This document shows, in pieces, positions 21,102-32,516 of a stretch of 64,000 nt of DNA. Every line of letters starts with the position of its first letter. The first letter of the stretch is position 1. The translations under genes were made by a program, and so were the position numbers. The notes under the pieces are model-generated. The model made no database searches and was not told where the DNA came from. It saw only the letters and a list, made by a program, of their open reading frames with translations. Location of the stretch: positions 248,001 to 312,000 of the forward strand of contig CAWDSF010000010.1 in NCBI GenBank assembly GCA_963804885.1, written 5' to 3'. This stretch comes from PALSA-1004 sp963804885. Its GTDB lineage: Bacteria > Pseudomonadota > Gammaproteobacteria > Burkholderiales > SG8-41.

Positions 21102-22541
21102 TTATCGCCGATAGACCCAGTTGAGGAGCGCATCCTGTACGGCCGGGGCGCTCTGAGCCTTCGCATGATTGATGATGCACACGACCACCATCGTGCGCCC
21201 CTTGGCGTCGAGCACGTAGCCGGCAATCGCGCGCACCCCGGTCAATGAGCCGGTCTTGATATGCGCCTGGCCCGCGACGTCGGCGCCCGCGAGACGTTTT
21301 TTCATCGTGCCATCGACGGCTACCAACGGTAATGACGCTGCAAATTCCGGCATAACGGAACTGCGCTGTGCGACGAGCAACAGTTGCGCGAGGCTCTTCG
21401 CACTGATCCGCTCGATGCGCGAAAGACCCGACCCGTTTTCCAAAGCCAACTCGGGAATGAGCAGGCTACGGGAAGCCAGCCACTGCCGGATGGCGCGCGC
21501 GCTCTTCTCGTTCGATGCCGGGGGGCCGAGCGCGATAGCGCCCAGCGTGAGGAACAGTTGCCGCGCCATTACGTTGTTGCTGTATTTGTTGATGTCGCGC
21601 GCGATTTCGGCGAGAGATTGCGTCTGCTGCGACAGAAGCAGGCGGACGCCCGGTGGCGCGGTGCCGTCGCGGACGCCGCCGCTGAACGAGCCGCCCAGTT
21701 CCCGCCATAGCAGCGTGAACAGCCCGTGCACATACTGCGGATGGCCCAGCACGCTGTAGTTGCGCTCTTTTTCACCGCACGCGACGGAGTAATTGCCGCT
21801 GAACAACAGGCGCGCGCCCGCGCGATCGCCGACCGCGGTCAGTTTGAGCCTGCCGACCCAGTCGTCGCAGCGCTCATTGTCCAGCGTGATGTTGTTCAGG
21901 ATCTGCACCTGCGGCAGCGCGGGCTCGGCGATGATTTTGAGCACCTGGCGTTCGGCATCCGGCAGGAACTGCAGGCGCAACGCCTTGAAATTCACGAGCA
22001 GCGCATCGGGCGGCGTGTTGTACGGCCGCGTCGGTTCGTTATCGAATTCAGCAGGGTCGGCATCCTCGCGTGCGAAATAGCTGCGGTCGAGCACGAGGTC
22101 ACCGCGGATTTCGCGCACGCCGCGCGCGCGCAGGTTGCGCAGCATGAGCCAGAAGTTTTCCAGCGTCAGGCGCGGGTCGCCATAGCCTTTGAGCACCAGG
22201 TTGCCGTTGAGCACGTCGCCAGTCAGCGTGCCGTCGGCATAGATTTCGGTCGCCCACTGGTAGGCGGGCCCCAGCTGGTCGAGCGCCGCGAATGTCGTCA
22301 ACAGCTTGATCGTGGATGCCGGGTTGAGCGCGCGGTCCTCACCGACCGCAACTACCGCCTGCGCGGTCTGGACGTCCTGCACGAATATTCCGACGCTGCT
22401 ATCCGGTATGCCCGCATTGGCCAGCGCCGCCGCGACCGGCGGCGGTAGCCGCGAACCGGTATCGGCGGCGAACGCCAGCGCGGCGAGACAACAGTAAACG
22501 GCGACGATCGCCGGAGCGACCCGCCTACACAGGCAGCGCAT
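21102..22541 (-). CDS. dacB: D-alanyl-D-alanine carboxypeptidase/endopeptidase (PBP4 type)
   Basis: Periplasmic class-C penicillin-binding protein that trims D-Ala from peptidoglycan stem peptides and cleaves cross-links. 479 residues with a signal peptide ending near AFA. The active-site triad motifs are all present: STIK (Ser76-Lys79), SNN in INKYSNNVMARQLF, and KTG in IKTGSLTGVRAIAGY. Its start overlaps the end of bioA by 17 bp on the same strand, so the two are probably co-transcribed. Confidence 0.94.
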   Translation of the reverse strand: MRCLCRRVAPAIVAVYCCLAALAFAADTGSRLPPPVAAALANAGIPDSSVGIFVQDVQTAQAVVAVGEDRALNPASTIKLLTTFAALDQLGPAYQWATEIYADGTLTGDVLNGNLVLKGYGDPRLTLENFWLMLRNLRARGVREIRGDLVLDRSYFAREDADPAEFDNEPTRPYNTPPDALLVNFKALRLQFLPDAERQVLKIIAEPALPQVQILNNITLDNERCDDWVGRLKLTAVGDRAGARLLFSGNYSVACGEKERNYSVLGHPQYVHGLFTLLWRELGGSFSGGVRDGTAPPGVRLLLSQQTQSLAEIARDINKYSNNVMARQLFLTLGAIALGPPASNEKSARAIRQWLASRSLLIPELALENGSGLSRIERISAKSLAQLLLVAQRSSVMPEFAASLPLVAVDGTMKKRLAGADVAGQAHIKTGSLTGVRAIAGYVLDAKGRTMVVVCIINHAKAQSAPAVQDALLNWVYRR

Positions 22542-23853
22542 TAATGACCTCGAGCGTGTGCGCCACCAGCATGTCCATCTCGTCCGCGGTTATGACGTAG
22601 GGCGGCATGAAGTAAACCGTGTTGCCGATCGGCCGCAACAGCAGTTCGTGTTCGAGCGCCGTCTGATAGAAATGGCGCGCGAACGCCGGATCCTCGGTTT
22701 CGATCTCAAATGCCCAGATCATGCCGGTGGTGCGAAAATTCCTGACGCGTGGATGCGTGGCGATGCTTTGTGCCGCAGCGGACAGGTGAGCGGCTTTCGT
22801 GCGATTGCTGGAAATCACGTCATCGCGCTCGAACAGTTCGAGAGTTGCCAACGCAGCACGGCACGCGAGCGCGTTGCCGGTATACGAATGGGAGTGCAGA
22901 AAACCGCGCGTCACGTCGTCATCATAGAACGCCGCATAAACCGGATCGGTGGTCATGACGACCGACAGCGGCAGATAACCGCCGGTGATGCCTTTGGACA
23001 GGCATAGAAAGTCCGGCCGGATGACGGCCTGCTCGTGCGCAAAAAAAGTCCCGCTGCGCCCGCAGCCGATCATGATTTCGTCAGCGATCAGGTGCACCTC
23101 AAAGCGGTCGCACGCGGCGCGCGCGAGGCGCAGATAGTGCGCGTCGTGCATCGCCATGCCAGCGGCGCCCTGCACCAGCGGCTCGACGATCAGCGCGGCG
23201 ATCTCAGCGTGATGCTGCGCCAGATAACGTTCGAGCACGCCGGCACAGCGTTCGGCGTACGCGCGCGGCGACTCGCCTTTGGCGGCGAGCCGCCAGTCGG
23301 GGCTTTGCACCTGGGTGCTCTGCCGCAGCAGCGGCGCATAGGTATCTTTGAACAATGCGACGTCGGTGACCGACAGCGCGCCCAGCGTCTCGCCGTGGTA
23401 GCTATTGGCGATGCTGACGAAGCCGGTTTTTTTCGCGTGCCCGCGATTGCGCCAGAAATGAAAGCTCATTTTCAGTGCGATCTCGACTGCCGATGCACCG
23501 TCGCTGCCGTAAAAGCAGTGGCCGAGCGCGCCGCCGGTCAAAGCGCTCAGCCGTTCCGACAACTCAACGACGGGGGCGTGCGTGAAGCCGGCAAGCATCA
23601 CGTGTTCGAGTTGGCCGAGCTGCGCAATCAGCGCGGCGTTGATGTACGGATTCGCATGGCCGAACAAATTGACCCACCACGAGCTGACCGCGTCGAGATA
23701 GCGCCGTCCGTCGAAATCGTACAGCCATACGCCGTCGCCGCGTGCAATGGGCACCAGTGGCAGCGACTCGTGCTGTTTCATCTGCGTGCACGGATGCCAC
23801 ACGGCGGCGGCACTGCGTGTCAGCAGAGTGTCGTTGCGAGTGCTAACGCGCAT
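22525..23853 (-). CDS. bioA: Adenosylmethionine-8-amino-7-oxononanoate aminotransferase
   Basis: PLP enzyme of biotin synthesis that makes 7,8-diaminopelargonate using S-adenosylmethionine as amino donor. 442 residues. Signatures are VWHPCTQMKQHE at the start, the substrate-site SSWWVNLFGHANP, ADEIMIGCGRSG with the PLP-ring Asp258, and the Schiff-base Lys287 in LCLSKGITGGYLPL. The WHPCTQM motif favours BioA over other class-III aminotransferases. No other bio genes are nearby. The 278 bp upstream (23854-24131) shows no gene I can support. Confidence 0.93.
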   Translation of the reverse strand: MRVSTRNDTLLTRSAAAVWHPCTQMKQHESLPLVPIARGDGVWLYDFDGRRYLDAVSSWWVNLFGHANPYINAALIAQLGQLEHVMLAGFTHAPVVELSERLSALTGGALGHCFYGSDGASAVEIALKMSFHFWRNRGHAKKTGFVSIANSYHGETLGALSVTDVALFKDTYAPLLRQSTQVQSPDWRLAAKGESPRAYAERCAGVLERYLAQHHAEIAALIVEPLVQGAAGMAMHDAHYLRLARAACDRFEVHLIADEIMIGCGRSGTFFAHEQAVIRPDFLCLSKGITGGYLPLSVVMTTDPVYAAFYDDDVTRGFLHSHSYTGNALACRAALATLELFERDDVISSNRTKAAHLSAAAQSIATHPRVRNFRTTGMIWAFEIETEDPAFARHFYQTALEHELLLRPIGNTVYFMPPYVITADEMDMLVAHTLEVINALPV

Positions 23854-24131
23854 GCGGGAAATTACTGCCGGAGAATTGCAAAACGTATTTACAAGCGATG
23901 TAACTCATGCAAAATGTATGGCGTCTGAATTAGCGCGGAAAGGAGACTCATCTTCGTTGCGACGAGACTATGACGCCAGGCTCAAGACTCATTTGCCGAT
24001 GCCGCAATCAACTTCATGCACTCTCTATGCAATCGTCAACGCGCGGATGGGCGCAGACGTTGTTGTAATTGAGTGGTGGCATCAAATTTGCTCGGTTGTG
24101 AGTGTAGCATTCCTGTGGAGGTAAGCTCGCC

Positions 24132-24776
24132 ATGGAGTTACTCGATCGCATCGAAGATCAGGTCGCCGCAACGGGCCTGCCATTGTTTGCCATCACGCTC
24201 GCCGCAGTGCCGTGTCCCGACACGCCCGTCATACTGACCTTGCACTGGCACGGCTTCATCAAAGAAAAGCTCGCCGAAATCGAAGAAGCCGACGTGGTTT
24301 CCTACACGCCGATTCCAAGTTCGGCATTGCAGTTGAACGAGCGCTGGCGTGATCTGGTCGCCGTCGATCGCGCAGCCATGGATGCTGCCTGGGAACTCGG
24401 GGCGTGGGACGTGCAGCGCGCGGAGCGACCGGGTTGCATGCGGCCGGGCGCCGATTCGGCCGAAGCGCTCGAGTGTTTGCAGGCTTTCGGTTCGTTCCCG
24501 TTTGGCGTCAGCGGCAACAATGCGGTCGTGGCCGATGCGCCGGATGCCGACGAGCTCGTCGAAGTGGCGGCGCGCCGCGGTTATCTGATGTGGCTGTTCC
24601 GTCCCGTGTGCGGCGGCATCTGGGGCGAATACGCAGATGATGCAACGCTGGTGGAGGATGGGCGCCGGCGTCTGCCGTGCCCATTGCGGCCGATACCGCC
24701 TACCTGCGAAGGTCGGCGCAAGACCGTGTACCGGTTTGGCGTGCCGGCGAATAGCGCCTTGGTTCAATCGAACTGA
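24132..24776 (+). CDS. Conserved-looking protein of unknown function
   Basis: 214 residues, not recognised. ATG at 24132 follows GTGGAGG at suitable spacing. The protein is soluble-looking, rich in Trp and acidic residues, with LTLHWHGFIKEKLAEI, a Cys/Pro-rich middle (RPGCMRPGADS) and a C-terminal RPVCGGIWGEYADD. No signal peptide, membrane segment or known motif is evident. It stands alone between bioA and the groESL promoter, ending about 95 bp before the promoter. Codon usage matches its neighbours, which supports real coding. Confidence 0.7.
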   Translation: MELLDRIEDQVAATGLPLFAITLAAVPCPDTPVILTLHWHGFIKEKLAEIEEADVVSYTPIPSSALQLNERWRDLVAVDRAAMDAAWELGAWDVQRAERPGCMRPGADSAEALECLQAFGSFPFGVSGNNAVVADAPDADELVEVAARRGYLMWLFRPVCGGIWGEYADDATLVEDGRRRLPCPLRPIPPTCEGRRKTVYRFGVPANSALVQSN

Positions 24777-24872
24777 GCCAATCGCAGCCGTAACTGGCTG
24801 AATCAGTTGTTGTTTCTTGCCGCGCGCATTCTGCCCGCCGCGGCGGCTGGAGCGCCTTTTCGGTCTGCGCTC

Positions 24873-24901
24873 TTGAAAACCCCTCGCTAAAGCCTTATTA
24901 T
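24873..24901 (+). promoter_or_regulatory. groESL promoter
   Basis: TTGAAA (24873-24878), a 17-bp spacer and TATTAT (24896-24901) form a good sigma-70 type promoter that runs into the CIRCE operator. The CTTGAAA element also resembles a heat-shock sigma-32 minus-35 box, so dual control is possible. Confidence 0.7.
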
Positions 24902-24927
24902 TAGCACTCACTCAACTCGAGTGCTAA
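24901..24927. promoter_or_regulatory. CIRCE operator (HrcA binding site)
   Basis: TTAGCACTC (24901-24909), nine bases, then GAGTGCTAA (24919-24927): a perfect match to the CIRCE inverted repeat bound by the HrcA repressor. It lies just after the promoter minus-10 box and about 48 bp before groES. hrcA itself is not in the window. Confidence 0.97.
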
Positions 24928-24975
24928 TAATTTTCCGCAAATCATTCACGGCTTTAGCAAAGAGGAGAAGCATCT

Positions 24976-25264
24976 ATGAAGATTCGTCCCTTACATGACC
25001 GCCTGATCGTCAAGCGGCTGGAAGAAGAGCGCAAGACCGCGTCCGGCATCGTTATCCCCGACACGGCGGCTGAGAAACCCGATCAAGGCGAAGTCAAGGC
25101 CATCGGCAAAGGCAAGAGTGCTGGAAGACGGCAAAGTTCGTGCGCTTGATCTCAAGGTCGGCGACCGTGTTCTGTTCGGCAAATATTCCGGCCAGACCGT
25201 CAAGGTCGAAGGCGAAGAACTGCTCGTGATGCGCGAAGAAGACATCATGGGCGTCATCGAGTAA
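24976..25264 (+). CDS. groES: Co-chaperonin GroES, one frameshift
   Basis: 10-kDa lid of the GroEL chamber. The opening MKIRPLHDRLIVKRLEEERK and the mobile-loop region TASGIVIPDTAAEKPDQGEV are in one frame. One extra base near 25117 (GGCAAGAGTGCTG) shifts the rest, which reads VLEDGKVRALDLKVGDRVLF and ends EEDIMGVIE. The corrected protein has 95 residues, typical for the family. AGAGGAG precedes the ATG. First gene of the CIRCE-controlled operon. Confidence 0.95.
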
Positions 25265-25293
25265 CCAGCCAAAGCAAACCAGGAGAAATTCAC

Positions 25294-26949
<1,656 letters not shown>

Positions 26950-26982
26950 TAGCGCCCAAGCGCTGATATAGGTTGCACCGAT

Positions 26983-27012
26983 AAGCCCCGCGCAAGCGGG
27001 GCTTATTTTTTG
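26983..27012 (+). terminator. groESL intrinsic terminator
   Basis: Perfect 9-bp stem AAGCCCCGC (26983-26991) with GCGGGGCTT (26996-27004), tetraloop GCAA, then ATTTTTTT. It lies 33 bp after the groEL stop. Confidence 0.95.
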
Positions 27013-27245
27013 GTGCGCCGGAATGCGGATGCAGATTATCCGGGCCGAGCACAGGTCAGCTGAGGTAAAATTGGCCATCCGCAGCGCTTGACGCATCGAG
27101 GGTAATAAGGTTTTAATAGCGCCCTTTTGTCGACCCTTCGCGCACGCAGTCAGTCGCGACAGCCAAGTACAGTCAGTCAGATAAACGACGACCGACACGC
27201 GTGTGCCGACATTTGCAGTTGCAGTTTTGTCGTTGTTCGAAAAGT

Positions 27246-27321
<76 letters not shown>

Positions 27322-27340
27322 AATTACCGTCGACGAGAAA

Positions 27341-30300
27341 TCAATCCTCCACGTTCGTCTCGTTCGTGCGCGTGAGCAATGCCCGTGCATTTCGCATGTC
27401 GAGCGAATCGAGGCCCTGTTCAAACCACCGGTAGGCGGGCTCCAGCGTCTCGAGCAGCGCCACCTCCCGCAGCGGCGTGCGGAGGATCCGGCAAAGTTCT
27501 GTTGCGCTTCGCAGCTCGAAAAGCTTCGCCTTCTGTTGCCGCGATAGTTCGATCGACTGGCGCAACCAGGACTCGGCCTCGGCAAGTTCGCCTTTCTTTG
27601 CAAGGATCTCGCCCTTCAGGCGTAGTAACTCGGCAAGGTAAAAGCGCTCGCCTGTTTTCTCACCGACAGCGAGTGCCTGCGCAAGCGCCCCGAGAGCTTC
27701 ATCAAGGCGGCCGCCAATGATGAGTCCTTTGATTAAAACCGAAATTCCAAACGGCTGATAGGCACCCGCTGCCATATTGCTATGCGCGTTCACGCCCGCC
27801 TTTATCGCTTCCAGCCCGTCTGCGCAGTTGCCATTTTGCGCCAGAGATGCACCTCGAATCATCTGCGATATTCCGATCCATGTCGCGAACCCCTGTTCCT
27901 GCGCCAATTCGAGGGATTCGGTGGCGACCCGCAGCGCCTGTCGCGAATCACGACGGATGTGAAGCACAGCTGCCAGGAAGCACAATGAAAAGTTAATCGT
28001 ATGCGGATCACCTAGCGATCGCGAGTGACGAAGGCTGTCCTCCGCCGCGCGCAACCCACTGTCAAGGTAACCAAGAATGGTGAGCGTCAGCGCGAGGTAG
28101 CACAGCACGGTCGACTTCTGATCCTGGACGTAGAGAATTTGCGTGCCTCGATACGGCGTTTCATCTTCCTCATAGAGGGAGAGCGCTTGCTCGAGGTGTT
28201 GCCGGGCAGTAGTGAACTCGCCGGTTAGGAATGACGTGCCTCCGAGAAGACGGTGTCCCATCACGAACGGTGGCTTCGATGTCTGTCCGGCCGCTCGCGA
28301 AAGACATTCCTCGCCGGCGGCACGGCATTGCGGAAACAAGGCGCGAGTGATTTGGAATGAACCGACTCGCGAAAGGACAGAGAATATTTCGGGTGCGTCG
28401 CCAAGCTCCCGACAAAGTTCAAGCGCCTTGATGTATGCATTACCGCATTCGATGTCAGAAAATCCTCTATATTCGGCGTTGATGTCTCCAAGGGTGACGT
28501 ACAGCTGCATTTCCTGCCTCGTCCTCGAGCTGGAGCGTGGTTGCGCTTGCAGGAGAGCTAGCCCCTTTTCCAGTTGCGAGATCGCTTCGACGAATCCGGA
28601 GCGTCTGGCCGAAAGCTGTGCCGCCTTGATGAGATAGGGCACGGCTTGATCGATTTCACCGGCGGCCTCCAAATGCTCCGCGAGAAGCTCGGGCTGCTCG
28701 TTCGCCGTTTCCGGAAAATCATCGACCAGAACACCGGCAATTCGCGCGTGCAGCGCGGCCTGTTCTTTCTTCAACAAACTGGAGTACGCTGCATCGCGCA
28801 CCAGTGCGTGCTTGAATACGTGGGTCAAGACGTCGGTCGCACGGCTGCGCAGCAACATGCCCGACTGCGCGATTCGATGCAGCTCCTCCTTCAGGATCTC
28901 TTCGGGGGCGTCGGTCACCTTCGATAGGAGCTCATAAGAAAACTCTCTTCCTATCACTGCTCCGATTTGGGCCACTCGCTGGCCGAGCCCAACCTGTCGA
29001 GGCGCGCCATGAGGGAGTCGGTCAGCGTCGCGGGTATGGCAAGCGCCGAGCGTGTCTCGGGTTTCGACGCCGCGCCGTCGGCTCGCCGCAGCTCGGCAAG
29101 CTCCAGCATGTCGCGGGTCAGATCCTCGATGAACAAGGGTAGCCCGTCGGTTTTGTCCGCGATCTGGTGAACCGTGGGCTGCGGAATGTTTTTGTTCGCG
29201 CACAAGAGTTCGATCATGGCGATCGAGTCGTTTCGCTCCAGGGGAACCAGCGGCATGTATACGAGCTGGGCCTTGTTGTCCCAATGCGATTGGAACTCAG
29301 GACGCGCGGTGAGGAGTAATAGAACAGGTAATTGCTTTAGGCGATCGATGAGCGCACCGATCAATTCGTCCGTTGAAGGATCGATCCAATGCAGATCTTC
29401 CACCACCAACAATACGGGTCGTCGCGAAGCCAAGACCTCCAGCAGATGCATGAGGACCTGAAACAGGCGATGCTTCTGCCGCTGCGCAGACATCTGCAGC
29501 GGGGGATATAGAGTTTCGTAGGGGACCGACAAAAGGCTCGCCAGCAAAGGCACGATTTCCATCGAGCCATCCGCATTCGGGGGAATGAGGCTGCTGAGCT
29601 TTTGTAACTTGAGATCGGTGTCATCGCCGTCGGCAAAGCCCGCAGCAAACGCCAACTGTCGAATTAGAGGCGCGAGCGGGGTGCTTTGCAAGTGAGTCGA
29701 GCAGTAGTACCAGAGGCGAAGGCAATGGCGGCCCGCAATGTGTGTCGCGACCTCTTCGGCGAGCCGTGACTTGCCGACACCGGGCTCGCTCGATAACAGC
29801 ACGGCCCTGCCGTGGCGGTTCTGCACCGCGGTCCAGATTTCGCGCAGCTTCTGCATCTCAGTCTGCCGGTCCACGAGCGGCGTCAATGCAGACACGCGCA
29901 ACGCATGGAAGCGGCCCCGCACGTTGCTCTCACCGATGACTTGCCATGCCTGAATGGGCGCGTCAAAGCCCTTAAGGCTGTGGTGACCCAAGTCGGCGTA
30001 CTCGAACAATCCTCTAGTCAGCCGCCGTGTCTGCTCCGAGACCACCACAGTTCCCGGTCCGGCGAGAGCTTCCAACCGGGCAGCGAGATTGATTGCGCTA
30101 CCCACCGCTTCAAGTTCCGGCCATTGTCCGGAACGTGTACCCGCCGCGGAGGAATGCGTGCTAACCGATAGGTCGCCGACCACGACCACGCCGGTGCCAA
30201 CGCCAATGTGCACCTGAACATTGGCGCTATTGGATGAAGGTTGCGCCGTCGCCCCGACGATCCCCAGCGCGGCTCTCAACGCACGTTCGGCATCGTCCTC

Positions 30301-30522
30301 GTGCGCGCGAGGGTAGCCGAGGTACGCGAGAATGCCGTCGCCCACGTACCGCGCCACTACTCCCCCGTGGTGATTGATGATAGCTGCGCAACGTTGGCGA
30401 TAATCCTGAATTAATTCGGTGAGCTCCTCTGCATCGAGTCGCATAGAAAGCGCGGTCGAGTCGACCAGGTCGCACAGCATCACAGTGAGCTGACGGCGTT
30501 CCAATGGGTGCTTATCGCTCAT
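27341..30522 (-). CDS. Class III nucleotide cyclase-ATPase-TPR signalling protein, one frameshift
   Basis: About 1060 residues in three parts. An N-terminal class III adenylyl/guanylyl cyclase domain (about 10-200) has the metal Asp pair (Asp18 in CDLVDST, Asp62 in YVGDGILAYLG) and Asn145/Arg149 in INLAARL. A STAND/AAA-type ATPase follows, with Walker A SSEPGVGKSRLA near 244 and Walker B-like LLVVEDLHWID. The C-terminal half is made of TPR-like helical repeats. A single missing base near 28978 breaks the frame (DRLGSA into RVAQIGAVIGREFSYELL). All cyclase catalytic residues appear intact. It lies downstream of the P450 on the same strand, with no clear ribosome site of its own. Confidence 0.85.
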
Positions 30523-30600
30523 GCAACCATCACACGGAGTTCGGGAACGGTGGCGGCCGTTCGCAACGACAGCCGGACGGCCCTCGCGGATGGCAACAGT

Positions 30601-31967
30601 TCAAGGCTTGCGCGTAGCTGGCGAAACGCGAAACCGTATTTTGAAGTGATCATATGAATACTGAACGTTGCCCGTTTCGACCCTGGGGCCCAGATGCTCA
30701 AAACGAAATCTTGTCAGCAACGAGGCTAGGGTCGCCTTCAGGATAAATCTCGCGAGGAACTGGCCGGCGCACGATTGGCGTCCGGAGCTGAAGATATAGA
30801 CGCGCGGCAACGCGTCGTGCGTCTCCACCTTGGGGGAGAATTTATTCGCGGCCTCACCGAAAAAATCAACGTCGCGATGATAGAAGCCGGCATGAAACAG
30901 GATCTGCTGTCCGGGGTCGAGCGTAACTTCGCCGGGCAGCGAGAAGGCGCTGACGGCGCGACGCAAGAGGATGGGCACCGGCGTCCACAGTCGTGAACTG
31001 TTCGCCTATACAGGCTTCCAGGTAATGCAAACCATCGATCGACTGCGCGGCCGCTGTTTGCATGCCGTCGACTTCCCGTTGCACTTGGTCATACACCTCC
31101 GGATGGGCGGCGATTAGGGCCAGTGTGCGAGCTACATGCAGTTCGAGCGCGTCTTTGAGCACGAAGAACCAGAACCCGATCTGGGTCGGCGCGCAAGTCG
31201 ACGGCGTAGCGTGTGCGCTTTTTACCAATTCTGCACTGTCACCGATCAAGCAACGAATTGAAGATGTTTCGTTACTCACCGCGGCGCGATCTCGAAACAG
31301 GTAGGCGTCGATGCGCTTGTAGAACGCGGAAAAGGCCGCGCCGTCGCGCGGCAGAACATACCAGTTGCTGCGTTTGACCATTCTCGCGAGCTGGGAGGTC
31401 ATTGGGGGCTCGACACGCCCTTGCCCGAGGAGGACCCTGATGAGAAATCCGCTCCGCGAGTGACTGAAAATCTTCCCAACAAAGCTCGGAACCAGGCTTG
31501 CGGGTCAATTGCTCGACTTCGGCCGCGATGATTTGCACGAAAGCGTCGGCGTGACGGTGCAGCCGATGACCAAACTGCAGCACGCTCTCGTTGAAGTCGC
31601 GGCGAACTCGCCACTCTGCGCCGCTCGAGATGACCAAGGAATCGGGGATGAACTGCGAAAGTGTGCGCTTCTTGAGCTCAGGGTCGGCGGCGTTGGCATC
31701 GGAGGCCAGAACCGCGTCCATGCCGTGCGGATCCATGACCAGCAGCGTCGGGCCTCCGGGGAACCATAGTCGAAGGTAGCTGGATCGGTACTTTCGGCGG
31801 AGGGTCGAGAGAAAGTGTCCGGTGGCTCTGCCCACGTCCCAGCGGGCCAGCAATCCCACCATAAAGCGGTTCGGGGCAACCAAGCCCCATAGAGTGACGG
31901 GCACGCTCACCAAACAAAAAAAGCGCAGCGTGTCCCAGAGAGAAAGCTTTCCGACGGCGATTGCCAT
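30601..31967 (-). CDS. Cytochrome P450, two frameshifts
   Basis: 454 residues once two extra bases are removed (near 31445, ATTTCTCATC, and near 30993, TTCACGACTG). The haem-ligand loop reads FSSGRQSCAG, matching FxxGxxxCxG. The K-helix ExxR reads EQFRLWTPVPILLRR. An N-terminal hydrophobic segment suggests membrane attachment or a buried helix. The I-helix lacks a clear AGxDT motif (TQIGFWFFVLKD), so oxygen activation or substrate handling may be unusual. It is followed by the cyclase gene and preceded by a 47-codon ORF that abuts its ATG, suggesting a three-gene unit. Substrate is unknown. Confidence 0.82.
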
Positions 31968-32111
31968 CTACTCCCCCCGTTGACTGCTCCGATCCTGCTT
32001 CATGTCCAGCCGCCACCGTTGGCCCGCGGCTCCACCTTCTAGCGCGACAATGCGCTTGGGCATCCCATCATTGGCAAAATGTTCGTCCCTGCTCTTCCTG
32101 CGAAGTCTCAT
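31968..32111 (-). CDS. Candidate 47-residue protein just upstream of the P450
   Basis: Small ORF starting MRLRRKSRDEHFANDGMPKR and ending SSQRGE, strongly basic at the N-terminus. AAAGGTG stands about eight bases before its ATG. Its TAG stop touches the P450 ATG (TAGATG), and the P450 ribosome site GGGGAG lies inside this ORF. That arrangement is typical of translational coupling or of a leader peptide. It is not recognised as any family; the central KRIVALEGG segment could pack as a small domain. It could also be chance, since it is short. Confidence 0.45.
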   Translation of the reverse strand: MRLRRKSRDEHFANDGMPKRIVALEGGAAGQRWRLDMKQDRSSQRGE

Positions 32112-32516
32112 GACGCACACCTTTTTGATGTTAGCCGGGAACGGTAAGCGAAGGAACGGGTGGTGCCTCGGCTAAACGTGGGCGAATTCAAACGTGCCTC
32201 TTGACGCGCATCGAACTGATGCCAGCAGTCTGCTGCCAATTCCAAAGGAAATATTGCACCCGCGCCCGGCCGATTGCAACGACGCTGAGGTCGAAATGGC
32301 GCGAAGTCTGAAACGAGGGCAATCTAGTGCCCCCTGACCGGCACACGAGTAGGGTTCGGGTGGTGGATGCATGAAAATCTTGACGAGCCCCGTCGGCGCT
32401 TCACGCGCGTGATCCGCGATAGGTCGGTAGCGAATGTTTGTTGCCGCTCGATAAGTTAACTATCGTCACGCTTGGCGATATAGTTCCAGACAGAAAACTC
32501 CGTCCGAGGGCAGACC
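32112..32516. other. 405-bp intergenic region between divergent units
   Basis: No gene is supported here. It must hold the promoters of the P450 unit (minus) and the TPR-methyltransferase (plus). Two palindromes stand out near the plus-strand gene: TCACGCGCGTGA (32401-32412, perfect) and the near-perfect CGATAAGTTAACTATCG (32449-32465). Either could be a repressor or activator site. I see no convincing minus-35/minus-10 pair. Confidence 0.5.

Noticed and set aside
23747..24124. Plus-strand frame upstream of the 24132 gene
   Set aside because: Half of it is antisense to bioA, and the rest has no motif or plausible start.
27140..27185. CAGTCAGT short repeats before tRNA-Phe
   Set aside because: Two chance-length copies with irregular spacing and no clear role.
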